Source: Phycisphaerales bacterium
Lineage (GTDB): Bacteria > Planctomycetota > Phycisphaerae > Phycisphaerales > UBA1924
DNA: 64,000 nt
Direction: 5' to 3'
Assembly (NCBI GenBank): GCA_016741915.1
Contig: JACVCS010000004.1
Span: forward strand, 1-64,000
Of this stretch, positions 7,640-16,736 are shown one piece after another. Position 1 is the stretch's first letter; each line of letters begins with the position of its first letter. The notes under the pieces are model-generated. The model saw nothing but the letters and a program-made list of their open reading frames with translations. It had not been told where the DNA came from and did no database searches. The position numbers and the translations under genes are program-made.

Positions 7640-8773
7640 ATGTCACGCGTCAACCGGACAAACAACTCGGGAATGAATGCCGCGGGCGGTTCGACCCCGG
7701 GCATGGCGGCCGTTCCATCCGCAGGGCAATACGGCGAACGGGGCGAAGGGGTTGCCTCGGGGGCCGAAGGTTCTGCATTTTCGTCGGGCGGGGTTGGTGG
7801 GGCGGGGCGTTTGGTGGGTGAGAGTCCGGCGATGGGGCGGCTGCGGAAGCTGGTCAAGGCCGTGGCGATGAAGGATTGCACGGTGCTGGTGCGGGGTGAG
7901 TCGGGGACGGGTAAGGAACTGATCGCGCGGACGGTGCACGAGGAGAGTCGGCGTGCGACGGGGCCGTTTGTTGCGGTGGACTGCACGGGTCTGCGCGACA
8001 CGCTGCTGGAGAGCCAGCTCTTCGGGCATGTGAAGGGGGCCTTCACGGGTGCGGAGCAGAACACGCTGGGCTTTATTCGCGCCGCCGACGGCGGGACGCT
8101 GTTCCTCGATGAGATCGGGGAGCTTGAGCCCAAGACGCAGGCGAAGCTGCTGCGGGTGATTCAGGAGCGGAGTGTTGTGCCCTTGGGTTCGGTGAAGCCG
8201 ATCCCGGTGAACGTGCGGATCCTTGCCGCGACGCACCGCGACCTGAAGAAGATGGTCACGCACGGGCAGTTCCGCGAGGACTTGTACTTCCGCCTTGACG
8301 TGGTGACGGTGCACGCGCCGACGCTCGGCGAGCGGAAGACGGACATCGTTCTGCTGGCGGAGCATTTCCTCAAGCAGGTGGCGGAGTTGTACGAGGAGCC
8401 TGTGAAGAGCATCTCGCCCGAGGCGCGGAAGGTGTTGGAGGCGTACGCCTGGCCGGGCAATGTGCGTGAGCTGGCGAACGCCATCGAGCACGCGGTGGTC
8501 TTCTGCAAGGGCAGCAGCATCGACGTGCTGGACCTGCCCGAGCGGGTGCGGGGGATCGGCGCGGGGAACGCGGGGGCGGCGTTGGATCTGGCCGACGGGC
8601 CGATCATCACGCTGGAGGCGGCGGAGAAGGGGCTGATCGTGCGGGCGCTGAAGGCGAGCAACGGGAATCAGAGCCGGGCGGCGGCGCTGCTGTCGATCGA
8701 TCGGCGGCGGCTGTACCGCAAGGTTCGCCTGTACGGGCTGAACCACCTGGTCTCGGCTTCGAGCGAGGATTGA
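7640..8773 (+). CDS. Sigma-54-dependent transcriptional activator without input domain
   Basis: A 377-residue bacterial enhancer-binding protein. The AAA+ core has Walker A GESGTGKE, the sigma-54-contacting GAFTGA loop, Walker B LFLDEIGEL, the sensor stretch VRILAATHRDLK and WPGNVRELAN. The C-terminus is a Fis-type helix-turn-helix (NGNQSRAAALLSIDRRRLYRK). It remodels sigma-54 RNA polymerase at -24/-12 promoters. Only ~60 Gly/Ser/Ala-rich residues precede the AAA+ domain, so there is no receiver, GAF or PAS module; control must come from expression level or a partner. ATG 7640 is preferred; 7673 is an alternative. No promoter fitting GG-N10-GC was found nearby. Confidence 0.9.
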   Translation: MSRVNRTNNSGMNAAGGSTPGMAAVPSAGQYGERGEGVASGAEGSAFSSGGVGGAGRLVGESPAMGRLRKLVKAVAMKDCTVLVRGESGTGKELIARTVHEESRRATGPFVAVDCTGLRDTLLESQLFGHVKGAFTGAEQNTLGFIRAADGGTLFLDEIGELEPKTQAKLLRVIQERSVVPLGSVKPIPVNVRILAATHRDLKKMVTHGQFREDLYFRLDVVTVHAPTLGERKTDIVLLAEHFLKQVAELYEEPVKSISPEARKVLEAYAWPGNVRELANAIEHAVVFCKGSSIDVLDLPERVRGIGAGNAGAALDLADGPIITLEAAEKGLIVRALKASNGNQSRAAALLSIDRRRLYRKVRLYGLNHLVSASSED

Positions 8774-8988
8774 ACCGTTCGAGCAACGATTGAACCTTCG
8801 GAGCCCGGCGTTTGTGGGGGCGGGACGGGTTGTGCGCTGGGTGGTTCTGGGTAAACACGCGGCGGTGATGCGCGGCGGCTGGCGTGAGTTGGCCTACGCT
8901 CGTCTTCGTGTCCACGCTCGGCCTTTCTGTGGGGCTGGGCGGTGGGTGTGTGTCGGTTTGTGGTGACGGCTTTGCCCTTTTCTGACTT

Positions 8989-10707
8989 ATGCTGAAGTTC
9001 GCGGTCTTTGACAACGATCAGCCGGCCCGCGCGTGGCCGCTCGCGCACGCGCACCTGATCGGGCCTGAGCGGCTGGTGCTGCCGGGCGAGGTGAACTTCG
9101 AGAACGGGCAGATTGTGTGCGTGAAGAAGACCGACGGGGGCGCGGGTGCGGCGGGGCTTGCGCTGCTGTGGCCCATCACGCCCTTGGAGGGCATCGGCGG
9201 GATGGGCGGCGGGGTGGCGGTGCTGCAGACGTGTCTGCTGCCTCAGCGGACGGAGCCGTATCTGCTGAGTCTTGAACTGGCGCGTCAGAAGGTGATGACG
9301 CTGTTCAACAAGCTCGAAGAGTGGGCGCTGTTTGACATGCAGGCGGGCGAGCCCGTGATGGCGATGATCGAGAAGGCCCGCGTGGCCTTCACGGCGGCGC
9401 TGCTGGCCTCGCGGCGTCGCGGCTCGGGGGGCAACGCATACACCGCGGAGGCGGACGTGCTGGCGCGGAAAGCGCTGGGCGTGGCGATCGCCGCGGGCGA
9501 GGCGCTGAGCCTGGTGAACGCGAAGGTGCAGCACGCCCGGCGTTGTAGCGGCGAGATGCGCGAGCTGGCGCAGGTGAAGGTGCCCAGCTCGGCCCTGACC
9601 GACGACGAAGCGCGGGAAGCGCGCGGGGCGATGGTGGGCAGCGCGGGGGTGGTGCTTCCGGAGATGCCCAAGATCGGCGTGCGGGTGCAGCCGGCGGTCT
9701 TCAACCCGGCGATCTGCGACCAGATCGCGGCGAACTTTGATTTCGTGTCGATCCCGATGCGCTGGGTGGAGATGGAGCCCAGCGAGGGGAAGTACGCCTT
9801 TGCGAAGTTCGACAAGTGGATCGAGTGGGCGGTGACGAAGGCGAAGATGCCGGTGCACGCGGGGGCGGTGATCGATCTGCACCCGCGGGCGGTGCCGGAC
9901 TGGCTGAGCATCTGGGAGCACGATTACGAGACGCTGCGGGACGTGATCTTCGATCACGTGAAGAACATTGTGACGCGGTATCGTCGGACGGTGAACGTGT
10001 GGACGATCTGCAGCTCGCTGAACGTGGGCGGGACGTTCAAGCTGACGTACGAGCAGGCGATCGACCTGACGCGTTCGTGCGTGGCGATCGTGCGGAAGCT
10101 TCAGCCCGGGGCGAAGGTGCACGTGGAGATCGCGCAGGCCTTCGGCGAGCACGTCGCCGGGCCGCGCGGGGGCAAGTCGATCCCGCCGGCGTTGTACTGC
10201 GAGCTGATGAACCAGACGCAGACGGGGGCCGACGCGTACGCGGTTCGGCTGCAGCTCGGTCAGCACGAGACCGGGCGCGCCATGCGCACGATCGTGGGGA
10301 TCAGCAACGTGCTCGATCGGCTCGCGGCGGCGGATAAGCCCATCGCCGTGTCGGTCTTTGGTTGTCCGAGCCGGGCGGCGACGGTCGAAGAACTCCCTTT
10401 GGTAGCGGCGGACGGCTCGCTCACGCCCGGGTACTGGCGCACCACCGCCGGCGGCTGGACCCCCGAGAGCCAGGCGGACTTTGCCACGCACCTGGCGAGC
10501 GTCATCGCGGGCAAGCCGTACGTGCAGAGCCTGTGCTGGCATGAGATCATCGACGCGCCGATGGCCGGCGGGGTCGGGCTGGGCGAGATGCCCGGCGGCG
10601 GGCTCTTCACCCAGCAAGGCCAACCCAAGCCCGTGCTCAAGGCCCTCGCGAACGTGCGGGCGGCACTGAAAGAGGGCAAGCCGTTGCCCGGCACGCTGCG
10701 CGTGTAA
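8989..10707 (+). CDS. GH10 (endo-xylanase)-like protein, probably non-catalytic
   Basis: A 572-residue protein. Residues about 1-215 are a family-unassigned N-terminal region. From about 220 the sequence follows the glycoside hydrolase family 10 barrel: FDFVSIPMRWVEMEPSEGKY matches the strand before the first catalytic region, then a PDWL segment. Where GH10 enzymes have W-D-V-V-N-E with the acid/base glutamate, this protein reads WTICSSLN; where the nucleophile lies in T-E-L-D it reads SVFGCPS. Both glutamates are therefore absent by my alignment. There is no signal peptide, so it is probably cytoplasmic. It may be a carbohydrate-binding or regulatory pseudo-enzyme. Automated annotation would likely call it endo-1,4-beta-xylanase, which I would not trust. 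Confidence 0.7.
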   Translation: MLKFAVFDNDQPARAWPLAHAHLIGPERLVLPGEVNFENGQIVCVKKTDGGAGAAGLALLWPITPLEGIGGMGGGVAVLQTCLLPQRTEPYLLSLELARQKVMTLFNKLEEWALFDMQAGEPVMAMIEKARVAFTAALLASRRRGSGGNAYTAEADVLARKALGVAIAAGEALSLVNAKVQHARRCSGEMRELAQVKVPSSALTDDEAREARGAMVGSAGVVLPEMPKIGVRVQPAVFNPAICDQIAANFDFVSIPMRWVEMEPSEGKYAFAKFDKWIEWAVTKAKMPVHAGAVIDLHPRAVPDWLSIWEHDYETLRDVIFDHVKNIVTRYRRTVNVWTICSSLNVGGTFKLTYEQAIDLTRSCVAIVRKLQPGAKVHVEIAQAFGEHVAGPRGGKSIPPALYCELMNQTQTGADAYAVRLQLGQHETGRAMRTIVGISNVLDRLAAADKPIAVSVFGCPSRAATVEELPLVAADGSLTPGYWRTTAGGWTPESQADFATHLASVIAGKPYVQSLCWHEIIDAPMAGGVGLGEMPGGGLFTQQGQPKPVLKALANVRAALKEGKPLPGTLRV

Positions 10708-10719
10708 GCCTGCAAAGGC

Positions 10720-11412
10720 GTGGTAGACTGCGACGCTGTGGAGAAACGCGTCGCTCCGGATATGGATGCTTGGCCACGGGCTTCGGTGACGACCGACTCG
10801 CTGGATATGGACTTGCCCTCGCACGCCTCGGCGATGGAACGCGCCGAAAGGGAGCAGAGCACACCCAAGGAAACCTTCGACGACTCGATCAGCGGACCGG
10901 CGAAGTGGTTTGCGGTGGTGGTGCTGGGATTGATCGCGCTGGGCGCGGTGGTGTGGTCGGCGCTCATAAGGCCTCAGACGGTGGTCTTTGTTGAGCGGCG
11001 CGGGGCGGGTGAAACGGGATTGGCCGCGGCGGCGAGCGGTGACGAGGATTCAACGCGCAAGGCCCAAGCTTCGCCCGCGCGATCGGCGTCGAACACCGTT
11101 GGCCCCGCAACAACCAAGAAGACCACCAGCAAAGCCGGTGCGCTGATGGGCACGGTGAACATCAACACCGCCAGCGAGGCGGAACTGCAACTGCTGCCGG
11201 GGATCGGGCCCGCGCTGGCGCAGCGGATCATCGCGGATCGGCAGAAGAACGGCGTGTACACGAGCGTCGAACAGCTCGACCGTGTCTCGGGCATCGGGGG
11301 GAAGAAGCTCGAACAACTCCGCCCGCACGTCCGTGTGAGCGATGAGGAGCCGAGCGTGACGGGACCCGGCGCTGGTGGCGGCGAAGGCGACCAACCGCCC
11401 GCGAAGCCGTGA
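10720..11412 (+). CDS. Membrane-anchored helix-hairpin-helix (ComEA-type) protein
   Basis: A protein of up to 230 residues with one transmembrane segment (WFAVVVLGLIALGAVVWSALI, roughly residues 65-85), a ~55-residue polar linker, and a C-terminal ComEA-type domain: VNINTASEAELQLLPGIGP followed by VSGIGGKKLEQLRPHV, i.e. two HhH motifs that bind double-stranded DNA without sequence specificity. In competent bacteria such proteins hold DNA at the outer face of the membrane during uptake; in many others the role is unknown. The GTG at 10720 gives the longest form; the ATG at 10762 is a reasonable alternative. It lies 12 nt after the GH10-like gene, so the two may share a transcript. Confidence 0.8.
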   Translation: MVDCDAVEKRVAPDMDAWPRASVTTDSLDMDLPSHASAMERAEREQSTPKETFDDSISGPAKWFAVVVLGLIALGAVVWSALIRPQTVVFVERRGAGETGLAAAASGDEDSTRKAQASPARSASNTVGPATTKKTTSKAGALMGTVNINTASEAELQLLPGIGPALAQRIIADRQKNGVYTSVEQLDRVSGIGGKKLEQLRPHVRVSDEEPSVTGPGAGGGEGDQPPAKP

Positions 11413-11659
11413 TTTCGCCTGAAAGTCGATGCAGATGCTGATCCGCGGTTGAGCCGATACACTTGAGCGGACATTCCTGTTTTCCCCGAAGGCCGGGCGG
11501 CTCGCGGGAGAAGAACACTCCCCGTGGGCTTCAGGCTCAAGGGGTTGATGCTACGCCGTCGGCGAATCAGCACGTTGACGTGCGGAGTGCGTCCCGTCCA
11601 CGGATTCGCCTGGTTCGTGTTGTTCGCTGATTCTCGCGTCCCACCCGTTCACCACACCG

Positions 11660-11687
11660 CCCCCCACCCCCCCCACCCCCCACTCCC
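11660..11687 (-). other. G-quadruplex-forming tract before mfd
   Basis: On the minus strand there are four G-runs of 3, 6, 8 and 6 separated by loops of 1-3 nt, 24 nt upstream of the mfd start. The G-rich strand is the mfd template strand. The rest of the ~300-nt spacer 11413-11710 shows no gene. Confidence 0.6.
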
Positions 11688-11710
11688 ACCACTCCCAACC
11701 CGTACCACCC

Positions 11711-14700
11711 GTGAGCACCACTGCACCAACCTTCGACCCCGTGGACCTGCTGGCGAAGTCCGGCGCGGTGCACCGTTTGAGTTCGCTCATCGAGCGGACC
11801 CGGCGCGTGGTTGTCCGCGGCGGGGCGGGGTCCAGCACTTCGCTGCTCACCGGGGCCCTCTCACGCACCAGCAAACGCACGGTGCTGTTGGTCACGGCCC
11901 ACGTCGACGACGCGGACAACGCGGAGGACGAACTCCGCGGGTTCGGTGTGGCGGCGGTGCGATTCCCGGCTCTCGAAGTTCTGCCGGGCGAGTCGAGCGC
12001 GAGCGTTGATCTGCTCGCCCAGCGGCTGAGCGTGATCGAGCAACTCCGCGCGTGGTCGAGCGGAATCGACAAAGCCGCCGAGCGCGGGCGCGTGGTGATC
12101 GCGCCGATCCAGGCGCTGATGCAGAGCGTGCCTTCGCAGAACCGCTTGAGCAGCGCGATGCTCACGCTGCGCAAGGGCGAGTCGCCGGGCATCAAGCGCG
12201 TGGTCGATTGGCTTGCTACCGCGGGGTACACCCGCACCGACGCGGTGCAAGAGCCGGGCGATTACGCCCTTCGCGGCGGGATCCTCGACATCTTCCCGCC
12301 GGGCGACCCCGGCGCGGGCGATGCCAGCGAGCCGGGCCTACTCAGCGGCGGCGCGCCGGTGCGACTGGACTTCTTCGGCTCCGAGATCGAACGCATCACC
12401 GAGATCGACCCCGACACGATGGGGGCCGACCGCACGCTCACCGGCGTGCGCCTTGTCTGCGCCAGCGTCAACACGGTGCTCGAGAAACAAGCCACCGACC
12501 CGGGTGTGAGTCTGGCGGAACTGCTCCCAACCGGAACCGTCGCGGTGCTCAGCGAGGTGATGGAGATCACCGAGCAGGCCCGCGGGTACTTTGAGCGCGC
12601 CACCGACGCGCGCGGGATCTTTTCTCCGCCCGCGGTCTTTCAATCGCTGCAGAAGCACTGCGCCGGCGTGATCGAAGTGACGGCCATCGGGCAGTACGCC
12701 GCGGGCGAGCGCGACGCGGTGATCGAACTGCCGGTGAGTCAGCCGCCGGTGCTGGACGACGACGCGGCAAAGGCCGTGGGACAACTCACGAGCCTCGCCT
12801 CGACCGGTGCGGCTGGGAGCGACGAGGTGGCGATGGGCCCGCCTCTGCGCGTCATGGTCTTCTGCCAGAACCCCGCGGAAGAATCGCGGCTGCACGAACT
12901 GCTCCGCGAGCAGACGGGCGGTGCGGGCACGAACGACCGAGGCGCGCAGGGCCACACGGTCGAATCGGTCGTGGCGTTCCTATCGGGTGGGTTCGTCTTC
13001 GACGAGTCCGCGGATCGCTCGAACGTCGGCGGCACTTCGGGCATGCCACCGACGCTATTGATTCCCTACGGCGAACTGCTGCACCGCTTCACGGTTCGGC
13101 GTCGCGCCAGCGGCGGGCGGCACTCAGCGCGCCTGCGCGCCGGGCGCGCGATGGACACCTTCCTCGACCTGCAGATCGGCGATTACGTCGTGCACAACGA
13201 GCACGGCATCGCCCTCTTCACAGGTCTGAAGTTCATGAAGGTCCGCCAGGCGCAGCGCACGCTCGAAGAACGCCTTCGCGATCCGGGGCAGCAACCTTCA
13301 CGCCGCACCGCGCGCGACAGCGACATCACCAGCGAGCCCGACCCGAACGCCGACGACGTGGCGGAGTTCATCTCGCTGGAGTTCGACGGCGGCGCGAAGC
13401 TGCACGTGCCGTGCATGAACGCCGACCAGGTGCAGAAGTACATCGGCGGGTTCCGAGGAAAGCCGCAGCTCAGCACACTGGGCGGGCAGCGCTGGCAGAA
13501 TCAAAAAGACCGCGTCAAGGAGAGCGTGAAGGACCTCGCCGCGGCGTTGCTGCGCGTGCGCGCGGGGCGCGAGGCGATGCCGGGGATCAAGTTCCCCGTC
13601 GATACGCCCTGGCAGAAGGCCTTCGAGGACGAGTTCCCGTACGAAGAGACGGAGGACCAGCTCGCCGCGCTGCAAGAGATCAAGAAGGACATGACCTCGC
13701 CGCGTCCGATGGACCGTCTGCTCTGCGGCGATGTGGGCTACGGCAAAACCGAACTGGCGATCCGGGCGGCGTTCAAAGCCGTGGAGTACGGCAAACAGGT
13801 CGCGGTGCTGGTGCCCACGACGGTGCTGGCTGAGCAGCACGAACGCACCTTCGCCTCGCGCATGAAGGACTACCCCTTCCGCGTGGCGAGCCTTTCGCGG
13901 TTCAAGACCGACAAAGAGATCCGCGAAACGCTCGAACTCGTGCAGACCGGCGACATCGACGTCATCGTCGGCACGCACCGCCTGCTGAGCAAGGACGTGC
14001 GCTTCGCCGACCTGGGGCTGGTGATCATCGACGAAGAACAACGCTTCGGCGTCGAGCACAAAGAGAAACTGCTGGCCCTGCGCATGACCGTCGACGTGCT
14101 GACGCTCAGCGCCACGCCCATCCCGCGCACGCTGCACATGAGCATGCTGGGCCTGCGCGATATCTCGTCGCTGGCAACCGCACCCGCCGACCGGCGCGCG
14201 GTGGTGACGGAGGTGGCGCCGTTCAACGAGATCCGCCTGAAGCAGATCATCGCGCGCGAGCTGGCCCGCGACGGGCAGGTCTTTTTCGTCCATAACCGCG
14301 TGCACAACATCCAGTCCTTCGCCAGCGACGTGCAACGACTGGCCCCGAACGCGCGGATCGTCATCGGGCACGGGCAGATGCCCGACGGCGAGCTTGAGAA
14401 GGTCATGCTGACGTTCATGCGCCGGCAGGCGGACATCCTGGTCTGCACGACGATCATCGAGAGCGGGATCGATATCCCCACCGCGAACACGATCATCATC
14501 AACGACGCCGACCGGTTCGGATTGGCGGAACTGCACCAGCTCCGCGGGCGCGTCGGTCGTGGCAAGCACCGCGGGTACTGCTATCTGCTGCTGCCCAAGG
14601 AACGACCGGTGCGCGAGCCGGCGAAGAAACGCCTGAAGGCCATCGAGGAATACTCGATGCTCGGCGCGGGGTTCAAGATCGCGATGCGCGACCTGGAGAT

Positions 14701-15682
14701 CCGCGGCGCGGGGAACATCCTGGGCCCCGAACAGAGCGGGCACATCCACGCGGTGGGCTACGACATGTACTGCCAACTCCTCGACCGCGCGGTGAAGGAG
14801 CTGCGCAACGAGGTCACCACCACACCCAGCGAAACAAGCATCGAGATCGGCGTGGTGGGCTGCATCCCCAAGCCCTACATCCCCTCGGACATCCGAAGGC
14901 TCGAGGCGTACCGGCGCATCGCGCTGGCGAGCAACCCCGACGAACTCCAACGCGTCCGCGCCGACCTCAGCAGCGCCTACGGCGAGATCCCCCCGCCGTG
15001 CGAACGACTTCTGCAACTGGCGGAAGTGCGGATCGGTGCGCGTTTGCTGGGCGTGCGGACGGTGACGGTGAAGGAGCGCGACCTGATCGTGCGGACCATC
15101 GACCAGCCGGCGGTGGTGGCGCGGTTCCACGGCGCCGCGGGGCGGGTCAGTGCTCTGCCCACGCGCGCACCGAGCGAACTGCCCGAGGTCTACTTCCGAC
15201 CCGACAACCCGCAGACGCTGGCACCCACGACGTTGCTGGCCGTGCTTCGCAAACGCCTGGGCTTTCCGCAGACGGCCTCAGTGCCGGGGCGCTCCACGCC
15301 GACATCACCGGGGATTATCAAGCCGACCATGCCATCGCCCCCGGCGGATGGCCGCCCGCTGATGAAAGGACCAGCGAGCACCGCCCCCCGCGTTGCTGGC
15401 GCGGTTTCCAGCGCTGCTCAAAGTGATCCCTCGACGGGCGCAAGCCAAGAAGGAGGTTCGGTGCCTGATGTTTCACAGACGCCGACCATGCCGAAGGCAC
15501 GCGGAGTGCCCCGCGCGCCGGGCCTGATCGATTCGGGCGGGACCGGAATCAAGCCCGTGATCGGTCCACCCGGGGTCAATCCCACGCCGGCCAAACCCCC
15601 GGGCAAGGGGCAGAAAGCGGGCTTGGCGAAGCTGCGGGGGATGATGAAACAGATTCGGGGTCAAAACCGGGGTTCTCCCTAA
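11711..15682 (+). CDS. mfd: Transcription-repair coupling factor Mfd
   Basis: A 1323-residue DNA translocase that removes RNA polymerase stalled at lesions and recruits UvrA. The N-terminal UvrB-like region (about 1-350) is followed by the RNA-polymerase interaction domain (VVHNEHGIALFTGL) and the RecG-like motor with Walker A GDVGYGKTELA, the DEEQRFGVEHK box, SATPIPRTLHMS and the TRG-type stretch IRGAGNILGPEQSGHIHAVG. The domain-7 region near 1050-1160 closes the protein in most homologues. Here a ~150-residue Pro/Ser/Thr-rich, low-complexity extension follows, making it longer than the ~1150-residue E. coli protein. The start is a GTG at 11711, just past a C-rich tract. Much of the motor is shared with recG at 37.5 kb. 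Confidence 0.95.
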   Translation: MSTTAPTFDPVDLLAKSGAVHRLSSLIERTRRVVVRGGAGSSTSLLTGALSRTSKRTVLLVTAHVDDADNAEDELRGFGVAAVRFPALEVLPGESSASVDLLAQRLSVIEQLRAWSSGIDKAAERGRVVIAPIQALMQSVPSQNRLSSAMLTLRKGESPGIKRVVDWLATAGYTRTDAVQEPGDYALRGGILDIFPPGDPGAGDASEPGLLSGGAPVRLDFFGSEIERITEIDPDTMGADRTLTGVRLVCASVNTVLEKQATDPGVSLAELLPTGTVAVLSEVMEITEQARGYFERATDARGIFSPPAVFQSLQKHCAGVIEVTAIGQYAAGERDAVIELPVSQPPVLDDDAAKAVGQLTSLASTGAAGSDEVAMGPPLRVMVFCQNPAEESRLHELLREQTGGAGTNDRGAQGHTVESVVAFLSGGFVFDESADRSNVGGTSGMPPTLLIPYGELLHRFTVRRRASGGRHSARLRAGRAMDTFLDLQIGDYVVHNEHGIALFTGLKFMKVRQAQRTLEERLRDPGQQPSRRTARDSDITSEPDPNADDVAEFISLEFDGGAKLHVPCMNADQVQKYIGGFRGKPQLSTLGGQRWQNQKDRVKESVKDLAAALLRVRAGREAMPGIKFPVDTPWQKAFEDEFPYEETEDQLAALQEIKKDMTSPRPMDRLLCGDVGYGKTELAIRAAFKAVEYGKQVAVLVPTTVLAEQHERTFASRMKDYPFRVASLSRFKTDKEIRETLELVQTGDIDVIVGTHRLLSKDVRFADLGLVIIDEEQRFGVEHKEKLLALRMTVDVLTLSATPIPRTLHMSMLGLRDISSLATAPADRRAVVTEVAPFNEIRLKQIIARELARDGQVFFVHNRVHNIQSFASDVQRLAPNARIVIGHGQMPDGELEKVMLTFMRRQADILVCTTIIESGIDIPTANTIIINDADRFGLAELHQLRGRVGRGKHRGYCYLLLPKERPVREPAKKRLKAIEEYSMLGAGFKIAMRDLEIRGAGNILGPEQSGHIHAVGYDMYCQLLDRAVKELRNEVTTTPSETSIEIGVVGCIPKPYIPSDIRRLEAYRRIALASNPDELQRVRADLSSAYGEIPPPCERLLQLAEVRIGARLLGVRTVTVKERDLIVRTIDQPAVVARFHGAAGRVSALPTRAPSELPEVYFRPDNPQTLAPTTLLAVLRKRLGFPQTASVPGRSTPTSPGIIKPTMPSPPADGRPLMKGPASTAPRVAGAVSSAAQSDPSTGASQEGGSVPDVSQTPTMPKARGVPRAPGLIDSGGTGIKPVIGPPGVNPTPAKPPGKGQKAGLAKLRGMMKQIRGQNRGSP

Positions 15683-15849
15683 TTTCGATTCGGGGATGCG
15701 GTTCGATACGAAATTTGCCGCAATTGTGGCTTGTTTTCATGGTGAGTCGAACTGACTGCACGTTGTTACGTGGAAAATAATCGGATTCTGTGCGCATCAA
15801 TACGCTTGTTTGAAACCGGGGGAAACTCCGTACGTACCTAGGCTTTATT

Positions 15850-16557
15850 GTGGCAAGGATAAACACGGGTTCGAACATTGTGTCGGATGAACCATCAACT
15901 CGTGAACGGCTGATCGCCGCCGCGGGAGAAGTTTTTTCTCAGCGTGGTTACGACGGCGCGACGGTTCGCGAGATTGTGCAGAAGGCCGGGGCGAACCTGG
16001 CGGCGATCAACTACCACTTCGGGGATAAGGCCTCGCTCTACCGCGAGGCGTTGATTTACGCGCACCGGGAGACGAACGCGCGGTACCCGCTGGCGACCGC
16101 GGGCGAGGGGTTGGAACTGCCCGAAGATCAACTGCGTGAATACGTGCGGATGTGGCTGCTGCGGCTGCTGGAGGATTCGTCGCGGCCGATGTGGCCCATG
16201 CGGCTGCTGGCGCGGGAGTTGCTCGAGCCTTCGCCCGTGCTGGATTCCACGATCCTTTCGGGGATCTCGGTGAACTTCCGGAGGTTGGTGGAGATCTGTC
16301 GTGGGATTCTTGGTCCCTCGGCGAACGAGGATGAGTTGACGCACTGCACGCTGTGCATTCTGGCGCAGGGGCTTGGGTATCTGAACCATCACCAGATCAT
16401 CTTGAAACTGATGCCGCAGATGAAGTATGACCGCGACGCGCTGGTGGGTGTGGCGGCGTACATCGCCGAGACACAGATCGCGGGCCTGAAGCACATTCGC
16501 GGGAAGCTGGAGCGTGGGGAGAGCCTGCCCTGGCGCGAGCAGATGTCGCGGCGGTGA
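15850..16557 (+). CDS. TetR-family regulator (CecR/DUF1956-like)
   Basis: A 235-residue one-component regulator. The N-terminal helix-turn-helix (TRERLIAAAGEVFSQRGYD to ANLAAINYHFGDKASLYREA) is typical of TetR. The ligand domain (MRLLARELLEPSPVLDS, THCTLCILAQGLGYLNH) resembles the DUF1956 type found in CecR/YbiH, which in E. coli controls an HlyD/ABC exporter. The next gene is an ABC permease on the same strand, so repression of this exporter, relieved by its substrate, is the likely job. The start is GTG 15850, with GTG 15880 also possible. A small inverted repeat, CACGT-N4-ACGTG at 15759-15772, lies upstream and could be an operator, but it is weak. Confidence 0.85.
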   Translation: MARINTGSNIVSDEPSTRERLIAAAGEVFSQRGYDGATVREIVQKAGANLAAINYHFGDKASLYREALIYAHRETNARYPLATAGEGLELPEDQLREYVRMWLLRLLEDSSRPMWPMRLLARELLEPSPVLDSTILSGISVNFRRLVEICRGILGPSANEDELTHCTLCILAQGLGYLNHHQIILKLMPQMKYDRDALVGVAAYIAETQIAGLKHIRGKLERGESLPWREQMSRR

Positions 16558-16736
16558 TCTTTCCAACGGCTTCCCCGGGTAGGGTGAGATCCTCAGAGCG
16601 CGGGAAAGTACGAACCGCGCGTGTTCAGCGTGGCGTAGGGGTGCAAGAATCGTCATCGCCGACGTCGGGCGGGGTGGGTGCATCCGGTCCCGGGTGTTTC
16701 TGGTCGGTGCGGAGGGGTGGCGGAAGGTGTGCGTGC

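Noticed and set aside
8668-10824. 718-residue minus-strand open frame opposite the GH10-like gene
   Set aside because: Arg/His/Leu-rich composition typical of antisense frames; the plus-strand gene has family motifs.
13298-15130. 610-residue minus-strand open frame inside mfd
   Set aside because: It is a shadow of the conserved Mfd motor domain with no recognisable domain of its own.
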